From: CAYLLN01 sp036496265
Lineage (GTDB): Bacteria; Planctomycetota; Planctomycetia; Pirellulales; Pirellulaceae
Direction: 5' to 3'
Length of the DNA stretch: 20,101 nucleotides
Assembly: GCA_036496265.1 (NCBI GenBank)
Contig: DASXLL010000120.1
Span: 1-20,101 of the forward strand
Part shown: positions 6,126 through 12,196 of the stretch, one piece after another
Numbering within the stretch: the stretch's first letter is position 1
Layout: each line of letters starts with the position of its first letter
Position numbers and translations under genes: made by a program
The notes under the pieces: model-generated
Told to the model about the DNA's origin: nothing
The model's database searches: none
The model's input: the letters and a program-made list of their open reading frames with translations, nothing else

Positions 6126-6572
6126 TTAAGGTGTGAGGTTAAATGGTTCGAGATTGTTTTCGCCCTCGTTGACTGTCGCCTTCAACAATGGATGTGCCGC
6201 ATCGCCATATTTGTTGGGCAATTTGTTCTTCGGACTTTTGTTTGGATTTTCATCACGCGGCGGAAACCAAGTAATAAGCACCGCGTACTCGCCGGCCGGA
6301 GCGCCTACCCCGGAAGGCTCCGTTTGAATCTCAAACGATCCGTCGGCGTTTACCGTCGCGCTCGGTAGAGTGCCGCGGAACTGCGCATTTTTCTCACCCG
6401 CTGGCGAAAAGACGACGAGTGCACCTTCCGCTGGCTGGTCCTTGAAAAGCACTTTGCCTTTCGCCGGATTAAGCTTGACGGATGATTTCTTGCAGGCGGT
6501 AACGACCGACAGCAAAGTGAAAATCACCAAGACGATCCCGATCTTGTTGAACATGGCTCGAGAGAAAATCAC
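6126..6572 (-). CDS. Small lipoprotein with carboxypeptidase-regulatory-like domain (copy 1)
   Basis: A lipoprotein of about 148 aa. The signal sequence NKIGIVLVIFTLLSVVTAC has a lipobox VTAC with the lipidated Cys, then the mature start KKSSVKLNPAKGKVLFKDQP. The body looks like a transthyretin-like beta-sandwich: GKVLFKDQPAEGALVVF, VNADGSFEIQTEP, GAPAGEYAVLITWF and a final NLEPFNLTP. Such proteins often precede DUF1559 genes in planctomycetes and presumably sit in the periplasm or envelope. I chose the GTG at 6570-6572 because the same GTGATTTT start is conserved in the paralogue. The ATG at 6554 is an equally possible start, and the frame stays open to a conserved GTG at 6647. A promoter candidate lies about 105 nt upstream. 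Confidence 0.8.
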   Translation of the reverse strand: MIFSRAMFNKIGIVLVIFTLLSVVTACKKSSVKLNPAKGKVLFKDQPAEGALVVFSPAGEKNAQFRGTLPSATVNADGSFEIQTEPSGVGAPAGEYAVLITWFPPRDENPNKSPKNKLPNKYGDAAHPLLKATVNEGENNLEPFNLTP

Positions 6573-6676
6573 GCTCGCAAAATCCAAATGGAATGTCAGG
6601 TTGCACGGGGTCCGTAGCCCACGTTCGAACTCGGGCCGCCACCCCACAATTACAAATTCCCAAGAGAGCTAACGAA

Positions 6677-6705
6677 ATAGTAAACTAGCGTGAAAACTGA
6701 ATCAA
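6677..6705 (-). promoter_or_regulatory. Sigma-70-like promoter of lipoprotein-DUF1559 operon, copy 1
   Basis: Read on minus: TTGATT (-35, 6700-6705), a 17-nt spacer, TACTAT (-10, 6677-6682). The same layout recurs at 8652-8680 with TTGCTT, 17 nt, TAGGAT. The conserved downstream GTTAGCTCTCTTGGG follows in both copies, so conservation supports a functional site although the -10 match is only moderate. Confidence 0.55.
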
Positions 6706-6733
6706 CCTGTTTTCAAAGATTCGGGGATTTCTT

Positions 6734-7012
6734 TTGGCGAAAATGGCGTGCGCCATGGCGGCTCGCACAGGACTGTGGGGCGGCGAATGTACCGACCTCC
6801 TGAAAGTCTATGGCCGCCCGAAAGACCGTTTACAAGCGTACAGTCAGTCGCGATATGCTTTTAAGCAAAGTTGCGATCGAAGCCGGGTCGATGATTCCCG
6901 CGCGGCGGAAATGATCGATCGCATAACGCAAATCGCCCATACGGGCCGTATGGGCGATGGGAAAATTTTCGTGTTGTCGTGCCGCGACGAAAATCGCCGC
7001 GTCGGGCCGTGA
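6734..7012 (+). pseudogene. Decayed P-II gene (second copy)
   Basis: The residual frame aligns with the P-II protein at 4817-5125. VYGRPKDRLQAYSQSRYAF matches GYGRQKDHLQEYGQSEYTL, and VDDSRAAEMIDRITQIAHTG then RMGDGKIFVLS match the functional copy. The first strand and helix (MKQIIAVVKPYLAEK) are missing. Glu50 is replaced by Arg, and the FLPKVEIEAW strand is scrambled by nearby compensating indels around 6860-6890. DNA identity is highest in the last 100 nt. It lies in the same position relative to the DUF1559 operon as copy 1. A divergent working protein is formally possible but unlikely, since the core beta strand and nucleotide-site residues are gone. Confidence 0.8.
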
Positions 7013-7027
7013 ATGGTTACGCCGCGA

Positions 7028-8053
7028 TTAGAAATCAGTGGTTGAAATCGTCTCGCCGCGGTCGCGTGTTAGCAGCGCGTAAGCGACGTTGAGGTCCAAA
7101 TTGGAACTAACCATTTTCACGGAACCATCGGTCATCGCCACCGTGGCGCCGCTGGGATGGAAGGCATAGATCTCCTTGGAATTGATACAGTTCACGGCCC
7201 GCGGACCGGCGACATTGTTGCTGGTGGGATAATTCAGATTGCTGGGATCACAGCCGCCAATTTGAATTCGCGCCGCGGGAGCCGCCCAGGGGCCGTTGGA
7301 AATCGTCGTGGCCTGCCGCTTGCCGTTGAACCAATATGTGTTTCGCCCAGCGCACTCCGCGAGCAGCAACGTGTTCGAAGTGCCGTCGGTAACGGACGCC
7401 ATGCGGTGATTGGCGGGACTCATCACGGGGGGATTTAACGACATGAGCTTATCGTGCCCGAGCACGCCAATGAAGTTGGGGTCCGACTGCGACACGGCGC
7501 TGGACTGGGCGGCGTTGAGGAACGAATTGGGAAATTCGCGCTCGGTGGTGGCTGCATAATCGGTGTTGCCACGGTCAGCATTGAATGGACGAGTGTTTTG
7601 CGCCGGGGCTGAAGGGCAAAGAAAAGCCTTGATCTTCACTCGAATGGGACCACCAACTGCCGAGTTCGTCGTCCCGTCCTGCCAATCGCGATCGAACCGA
7701 TATATCTGAAAAACCGCTTGTTGCTCGATGTACGGCAAGCACCGTGTCGTCCACGAGCAGACCCATGGCGCGGGCGTGGCGCCGGTGATGGTGGGAGAAG
7801 TCGTCAGCGTCTCGAGGGCCGCCGGAAAACGCCGATTCGTGTCGTGAAAATTGTGCACTGCCAACGCCAACTGCTTGATATTGTTCGTGCATTGCATGCG
7901 CCGCGCGGCTTCGCGGGCCGCTTGAACGGCGGGCAACAACAGCGCCACCAGCACGCCGATGATGGCGATCACGACCAGCAGCTCAACGAGCGTAAAGCCC
8001 CGTCGAGACAGTAATAAGCGAGAGGGGAACGATCGATTACGCATGGACCTCAT
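7028..8053 (-). CDS. DUF1559 protein with type IV pilin-like N-terminus (copy 2)
   Basis: A 341-aa paralogue of 5122-6102. The leader ends at Gly19 and is followed by FTLVELLVVIAIIGVLVALL with Glu24 at +5. The DUF1559 domain shows FLCPSAP, NTDYAATTE, FIGVLGHDK, AECAGRN, WFNGKRQ, INSKEIYAFHPSGATVAMTD and the terminal TTDF shared with copy 1. Compared with copy 1, the region after residue ~200 carries short insertions and the C-terminal DGSV segment has different residues, so the mature domains may bind different partners. An AGGAG/GAGG stretch lies upstream of the ATG; Met4 is an alternative start. It follows the lipoprotein gene by 31 nt. Confidence 0.92.
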   Translation of the reverse strand: MRSMRNRSFPSRLLLSRRGFTLVELLVVIAIIGVLVALLLPAVQAAREAARRMQCTNNIKQLALAVHNFHDTNRRFPAALETLTTSPTITGATPAPWVCSWTTRCLPYIEQQAVFQIYRFDRDWQDGTTNSAVGGPIRVKIKAFLCPSAPAQNTRPFNADRGNTDYAATTEREFPNSFLNAAQSSAVSQSDPNFIGVLGHDKLMSLNPPVMSPANHRMASVTDGTSNTLLLAECAGRNTYWFNGKRQATTISNGPWAAPAARIQIGGCDPSNLNYPTSNNVAGPRAVNCINSKEIYAFHPSGATVAMTDGSVKMVSSNLDLNVAYALLTRDRGETISTTDF

Positions 8054-8084
8054 TCTCCTGCATTGTCGGGTTGTTTCTTGGCTT

Positions 8085-8546
8085 TTACGGCTTCAAGTCA
8101 AAGGGTGGCAAATCGTTGTCGCCTTCCTTGACGGTCGCCTTCAGAATCGGATTGGCCGGATCGGCATATTTGGCGGGGAGCTTACTTTTCGAAGTTAGCG
8201 CGTCCTCAGGATCACTTCTCGTGTACCAGGAAATCATCACAACGTATTCGCCAGCCGGGGCGCCTTCGCCGATTGGCTCCGTTCGCAATGTAAATGTGCC
8301 ATCGGCCTTTACGTCGCCGAATGGGTTCGGCTGCGAAGGGCCGGGTTGCGAACCGCCCGGGGCGTTTTCACCCGCCGGACGAAAGACGATTTGCGCGCCT
8401 TCGGCCGGCTGGTCCTTGAAAAGCACCTTGCCCTTCACCGGATTCAGTTTGACGGACGATTTTTGGCAGGAAACAACAGCCGACAGAATCACGAAAATCG
8501 CCAAGACGACCGACGCCTTGACGGCAAATGAACGATGAAAAATCAC
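8085..8546 (-). CDS. Small lipoprotein with carboxypeptidase-regulatory-like domain (copy 2)
   Basis: A protein of about 153 aa, paralogous to 6126-6572. The signal KASVVLAIFVILSAVVSC ends in a lipobox VVSC, then QKSSVKLNPVKGKVLFKDQP. The beta-sandwich body includes GAQIVFRPAGE, VKADGTFTLRTEP and GAPAGEYVVMISWY, and the protein ends in DLPPFDLKP. A Gly/Pro/Ser/Gln insertion (GGSQPGPSQPNPFG, ~75-90) is absent from copy 1. I chose the GTG at 8544-8546, aligned with copy 1; the frame is open upstream to a GTG at 8597. No ATG exists near the signal sequence, which favours GTG initiation in both copies. The operon continues into the DUF1559 gene. Confidence 0.78.
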   Translation of the reverse strand: MIFHRSFAVKASVVLAIFVILSAVVSCQKSSVKLNPVKGKVLFKDQPAEGAQIVFRPAGENAPGGSQPGPSQPNPFGDVKADGTFTLRTEPIGEGAPAGEYVVMISWYTRSDPEDALTSKSKLPAKYADPANPILKATVKEGDNDLPPFDLKP

Positions 8547-8651
8547 GCGGTCAACAACATGCACGAGTAGCGATTGCACCAAGCCCACAGCCCCCACAAT
8601 CGATGCGGGCCCCCCACATGCAATTTACAGAACCCCAAGAGAGCTAACAAA

Positions 8652-8680
8652 ATCCTAAACAACCGTGAAATTTCAAGCAA
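8652..8680 (-). promoter_or_regulatory. Sigma-70-like promoter of lipoprotein-DUF1559 operon, copy 2
   Basis: Read on minus: TTGCTT (8675-8680), 17-nt spacer, TAGGAT (8652-8657). It is in register with the copy-1 promoter at 6677-6705, and the distance to the conserved GTG start (106 nt) is almost the same. Confidence 0.5.
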
Positions 8681-8769
8681 CTGACTTGAGCCCGTTGCAG
8701 ATTACTTTTATCTAAATAGTTCGTGCGCTAAGGATCTCTCCCGGTGATTAAACCAGGAATAGATTGGTC

Positions 8770-8840
8770 CCCCTTAGTCTTTCGAGGGGTGGTGGAATCA
8801 TTTCTTCCACCCAGCTACAGTCGGAAGCGATCTTGCTTCC
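8770..8840 (+). promoter_or_regulatory. Structured 5' leader with three consecutive hairpins
   Basis: The hairpins are CCCCT/AGGGG (8770-8774, 8785-8789), GGTGGAA/TTCCACC (8791-8797, 8805-8811) and GGAAGC/GCTTCC (8823-8828, 8835-8840). They sit 40-110 nt upstream of the ATG at 8881. They match no riboswitch class I know by eye. The rest of the spacer (8547-8769) holds the minus-strand promoter and the lipoprotein leader; I see nothing else in it. Confidence 0.4.
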
Positions 8841-8880
8841 CATTTAACCACATACTTGATCAACATCCGGGAGATTTTTT

Positions 8881-9105
8881 ATGGCCAAGCGTGCTGCTGA
8901 ATCGAAGAACTCCGCTCCGCCAGCCGAAGACCGCTTTGTCGAGCTGATGCTCGTCGCGGCTGATTTCGTGAAGAACTGCGGCAGCCTGGCTGAGGCGAAG
9001 AAAGCGCTGGCCGACGCGGGGTCGTTCATTCAACACGCCGGCGGCGCCGCCAACGCGGAGAAGGCGCTGACGGTGCTGGAGAGCCTGCGGGAGAAGATTG
9101 GTTAA
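8881..9105 (+). CDS. Small cytoplasmic helical protein of unknown function
   Basis: A 74-aa protein. After a short basic/Pro-containing N-terminus (MAKRAAESKNSAPPAEDR) it is predicted to be three helices: FVELMLVAADFVKNCG, SLAEAKKALADAGSFIQHAG and ANAEKALTVLESLREKIG. The single Cys is at residue ~34. There is no signal peptide, and no family is recognised. The start is convincing because GGGAG lies 7 nt before the ATG after a T-rich stretch, and the codon use resembles genuine genes in the window. It converges on ligA, whose stop is only 23 nt away. A leader with three hairpins precedes it, which suggests post-transcriptional control (inference). Confidence 0.75.
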   Translation: MAKRAAESKNSAPPAEDRFVELMLVAADFVKNCGSLAEAKKALADAGSFIQHAGGAANAEKALTVLESLREKIG

Positions 9106-9128
9106 ACCGAGGCGCGATCCTCATTGGT

Positions 9129-11183
9129 TCAACCGCCGATTAGTTTCAAGAATTCGTCCTCGCTAATCACCTTTACCCCGAGTTCCTTGGCCTTATCGAG
9201 CTTGCTGCCTGCCTCCTCGCCCGCGACCACAAAATCAGTCTTCTTGCTGACGCTGCCGCTGGCTCGGCCGCCATGCTTGACAACCATGGCCTGAATTTCA
9301 TCGCGCTTGAAGCGCTTGAGTGTGCCGGTGACGACGATGGTTTTTCCGGCGAGCGGCAAATCGGCGGCGGCTTCGGGCTTAACAACCTCTTGCTGCGGAT
9401 CGATACCGACTTTACGCAGATCGGCGACCGTTTTCTTGCCCGCGGCGCTGCCGAAAAAGTCGTGAACGGATTTGGCGATGACCGGCCCGATCTCGTTCAC
9501 GGCGCTGAGCTGCTCCTCTGAAGCGGCGGATAGCGCTTCGAGGCTGCCAAAGTTCGTCGCGAGCACGAGCGCCACACGGTTGCCGATATGGCGAATGCCG
9601 AGGCCGGCCAGCAGTCGCTCGAGCGGCTGGGCGCGACTGCGTTCAATATTTTCAACGACCTTCTTGGCTACTTTTTCGCCGACTGTTCGTGTGACGACCT
9701 TCTCGCCTTGCTCGATTTCGGACGTTAGTCCCGCGATTTGCTCCGCCTCAAGCTTATAGAGGTCAGCGAACTCGCGCACGTGGCCGCCTTCGACGAGCTG
9801 ATCGATCAGCACATCACCAAGGCCTTCGATATCCATCTGCCCGCGGTGGCAAAACCATCGCAACCGCTCTTTGAGCTGCGCGGGGCAGGCGGGATTGAGA
9901 CAGCGGATATAAGGCGTGTCGTCTTCCTTCTCGACTTTCGATTCACACGAGGGGCATTTGATCGGCGCTTCAATCGGTTTCGCGCCGCGCGGCCGCTTCT
10001 CAGGCACCGCCTCGACAACGTACGGGATCACCTCCCCTGCCCTTTCGACGACGATTGTGTCGCCCAAGTGCAAATCGAGCCGCTTAATCTGGTCAATGTT
10101 GTGCAGCGTGACATTCGTCACCGTGACACCGCCGATGAATACGGGCTCTAACTCGCCAACGGGAGTCAGATTGCCACCCTTCCCTACCTGCCAGCGAACG
10201 TTTTTCAGCACCGTCGGCTGCTGTTCAGTTTCGTATTTGTAGGCGACGACCCACCGCGGCGCTTTGCTGGTCGCACCGAGCTGCTCGCGCTGGGCCAGCG
10301 AATCGACTTTCACGACCATTCCGTCAGTCATATACGGCAGCTTGGGGCGGATTTTTTCGAATTCGTGCAACCGCTCGATGACCTCGTCGATGTCCTTCGC
10401 CCGCGACACGTTCTTGGGCAGTGGAAATCCCCATTGCTTGAGCAGCTTTGTCAGTTCCCAATAACTCTCCGCTGGCATCGGCTCGACCTGGCCGAAGCCG
10501 TGAGCCAAAAACCGCAGCCGGCGTTTGGCGACGATTTTGGGATCCAGCCGCCGCAGCGTGCCGCTCGTCAAGTTGCGGGCATTGGCGTAGAGCTCGTCGC
10601 CTTCGGCTTCAATTTCCTTGTTCACCCGCTGAAAATCCTCGTTGTCCATGTAGATTTCGCCGCGGACTTCCAAAATCGGCGGTGGCGGAAGGTCGGCGCC
10701 GCCGCGGTGAAGCACGAGCGGAATCGACTTGATCGTCCGCGCATTGATTGTGACATCGTCGCCCACATTTCCGCGGCCGCGAGTAGCGCCCAGCACGAGC
10801 TTGCCGTTTTCATACCGCAAGCTAATCGATGTCCCATCGATTTTCGGCTCCAAGACATATGCCGGCCGCTCTCCGTCCAAACCGCGCCGCACGCGCTCGT
10901 CAAACGCCCGAATCTCCGCCTCGCTGTACGTGTTGTCGATGCTCATCATCGGCACCGCATGCCGCACCGACTTCAGCTCCGTCTGCACATCCCCGCCCAC
11001 CCGCTGCGTCGGCGACTCCGGCGTGACCAACTCCGGATGCTGCTTTTCCAGGTCGATCAGCTCCTGCAGCAGCCGATCGTATTCGCGGTCGCTGATGGTC
11101 GGGCGCGCTTCTTCGTAATACTTCCGGTCGTGGAAGTGAATCTCTTCGCGGAGCTTGGCGATGCGCTGGGCGGCTGAGGTCAT
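9129..11183 (-). CDS. ligA: NAD-dependent DNA ligase LigA
   Basis: A 684-aa ligase that seals nicks in replication and repair using NAD+. The N-terminal Ia domain has HDRKYYEEARPTISDREYD (~18-36). The adenylation domain has catalytic Lys114 in LEPKIDGTSISL, then RGRGNVGDDV and DGMVVKVD. An OB fold follows, then a four-Cys zinc finger (Cys410, 413, 428, 433), helix-hairpin-helix repeats (~450-580) and a BRCT domain (~608-684, KTIVVTGTLKRFKRDEIQAM). All catalytic motifs are intact. A stretch of about ten residues rich in Glu/Lys/Val (~488-505) appears longer than in E. coli LigA. The gene is the last of a tight four-gene minus-strand run, starting 8 nt after the DUF2442 gene. This is the essential ligase type of bacteria. 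Confidence 0.97.
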   Translation of the reverse strand: MTSAAQRIAKLREEIHFHDRKYYEEARPTISDREYDRLLQELIDLEKQHPELVTPESPTQRVGGDVQTELKSVRHAVPMMSIDNTYSEAEIRAFDERVRRGLDGERPAYVLEPKIDGTSISLRYENGKLVLGATRGRGNVGDDVTINARTIKSIPLVLHRGGADLPPPPILEVRGEIYMDNEDFQRVNKEIEAEGDELYANARNLTSGTLRRLDPKIVAKRRLRFLAHGFGQVEPMPAESYWELTKLLKQWGFPLPKNVSRAKDIDEVIERLHEFEKIRPKLPYMTDGMVVKVDSLAQREQLGATSKAPRWVVAYKYETEQQPTVLKNVRWQVGKGGNLTPVGELEPVFIGGVTVTNVTLHNIDQIKRLDLHLGDTIVVERAGEVIPYVVEAVPEKRPRGAKPIEAPIKCPSCESKVEKEDDTPYIRCLNPACPAQLKERLRWFCHRGQMDIEGLGDVLIDQLVEGGHVREFADLYKLEAEQIAGLTSEIEQGEKVVTRTVGEKVAKKVVENIERSRAQPLERLLAGLGIRHIGNRVALVLATNFGSLEALSAASEEQLSAVNEIGPVIAKSVHDFFGSAAGKKTVADLRKVGIDPQQEVVKPEAAADLPLAGKTIVVTGTLKRFKRDEIQAMVVKHGGRASGSVSKKTDFVVAGEEAGSKLDKAKELGVKVISEDEFLKLIGG

Positions 11184-11191
11184 CGGTAAAA

Positions 11192-11503
11192 CTAGCTGCG
11201 GGCCGCGGAGGGCGCGTGTTTCCAGCGTTCAACGACTTCTAAAAGTCGCGGCAGATACTCTGGCCAATATCGCAGAGTGGCAGGATCGAAATCCGCCTTA
11301 TTGGGCCAGACTAACGTGGGGAAGTCCGGATCAATGCGAACCTGATTAAAAACAGCGGGGTCACGCAACGGTCCGTAAATGTTTCCGTACAGCACGGGAG
11401 CGAAATCGATTGTTTGGCTGCCGCCGTCATCGAACGAAACACGCAGCATGTAGGGTCCCACATGCTCAAATGCAGTGACACTTGCAATCGGGTAGGCATC
11501 CAT
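11192..11503 (-). CDS. DUF2442 domain protein
   Basis: A 103-aa small protein with the DUF2442 pattern: ASVTAFEHVGPYMLRVSFDDG (~7-27), then IDFAPVLYGNIYGPLRDP, FNQVRIDPDFPTLVWPNKAD and FDPATLRYWPEYL. DUF2442 proteins are often encoded next to DUF4160 proteins; both are found in gene pairs that have been suggested to behave like toxin-antitoxin or regulatory modules, but no activity is established for this pair. It starts 2 nt after the DUF4160 stop (TAA-TC-ATG), so the two are almost certainly translated together. ligA follows 8 nt downstream. There is no signal peptide. Confidence 0.85.
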   Translation of the reverse strand: MDAYPIASVTAFEHVGPYMLRVSFDDGGSQTIDFAPVLYGNIYGPLRDPAVFNQVRIDPDFPTLVWPNKADFDPATLRYWPEYLPRLLEVVERWKHAPSAARS

Positions 11504-11505
11504 GA

Positions 11506-11775
11506 TTATTTCAACGGTTCAACGGAGGGCGGCGACGTCCCGGAAATCGCGATCTGCCAGGCTGCAAGCAACTCCTCCTGATGCAGTTCCGCCCAGCCCA
11601 AAAGTAGCCGTTCCTGGCGGGGCGGAAGCTGGCCTGCCAGTACTTCTATATTATCCAATGCGAGGACAGCGCGAAACTCTTGGTACTTCGCATGCAGGTG
11701 CGGCCGGTGATGCGGACTCCCGCGCTCGGAAAACATGTGAATGACGATTCCGAAGAATCTCGAAATCTCCGCCAT
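11506..11775 (-). CDS. DUF4160 domain protein
   Basis: An 89-aa protein with the DUF4160 signature: an N-terminal ISRFFGIVIHMFSERGSPHH, the His-rich PHHRPHLHAKYQEF (~21-34), AVLALDNIEVLAGQLPPRQ and WAELHQEELLAAW. The His-x-His and PHLHA residues could bind metal or form an active site, but no function is proven. The start is supported by an AGAGGG stretch 8 nt upstream of the ATG and follows the stop of the two-TM gene by 9 nt. It is paired with the DUF2442 gene 2 nt downstream, as in many other bacteria. Confidence 0.87.
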   Translation of the reverse strand: MAEISRFFGIVIHMFSERGSPHHRPHLHAKYQEFRAVLALDNIEVLAGQLPPRQERLLLGWAELHQEELLAAWQIAISGTSPPSVEPLK

Positions 11776-11784
11776 AATGGCCCT

Positions 11785-12087
11785 CTAGTTTACATTCTCA
11801 TTGGCCGGCTTATTGTCTCGCTCGACCCGTCCCGTCCAAAAATCATCCGTAAAAATCGCTCCCACAGTCAATACTCCCAACATCGCCAGTTCGACGACCA
11901 ATATCAACACACCGTGGCGGTCCAGCAGGCGCATGAGTCCCGTGCTCTCGCCAACCTGCGGATCGCCGCCCTTGAGCGTCATCACGACGAACGCGCAGGC
12001 AGTAATGGCAAATAAGACACCGACGGGCAACGCGGCGATATAGAGCGGATTTGTCGGCTTCTTGGCGTTGGCCTTCTGTTCGGGCAT
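11785..12087 (-). CDS. Small two-TM membrane protein
   Basis: A 100-aa protein with two predicted transmembrane helices, residues ~14-39 (YIAALPVGVLFAITACAF, VVMTL) and ~57-78 (VLILVVELAMLGVLTVGAIF). A hydrophilic loop lies between them (KGGDPQVGESTGLMRLLDRH), and the C-terminal tail contains DDFWTGRVERDN. No family is recognised. I chose the ATG at 12085-12087 (MPEQKANAKK) because the residues encoded upstream are Arg/Pro/Cys-rich and unlike a protein. It begins the four-gene minus-strand run that ends with ligA, with 109 bp separating it from the divergent uvrA. Confidence 0.7.
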   Translation of the reverse strand: MPEQKANAKKPTNPLYIAALPVGVLFAITACAFVVMTLKGGDPQVGESTGLMRLLDRHGVLILVVELAMLGVLTVGAIFTDDFWTGRVERDNKPANENVN

Positions 12088-12196
12088 CGGAGAAGTATAG
12101 CAAAGCTCGTCCGCCGCCCGGTCGCCTGTCGGCTTTGGTCCGCGGCCGGTAAAATGCGGGTTTCTCGCGAGCAAAAATCAAGCACGAGCGCCGCCT

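Larger units (their letters stand above)
4817..8680. repeat. Tandem segmental duplication (P-II / DUF1559 / lipoprotein / promoter)
   Basis: Copy 1 spans about 4817-6705 and copy 2 about 6734-8680. Both have the same order and orientation: P-II (+), converging on DUF1559 (-), preceded by a small lipoprotein (-) and its promoter (-). Close DNA matches remain in the P-II 3' end (the stretch from GATGA[C/T]TCCCGCGCGG to CGTATGGGCGATGGGAA). In the promoter/leader the segment CCCAAGAGAGCTAAC recurs. The coding parts have diverged clearly, so the event is old. Confidence 0.85.

Noticed and set aside
10365..11177. 270-codon plus-strand frame antisense to ligA
   Set aside because: ligA is intact and conserved over the whole length; the antisense product has no recognisable motif.
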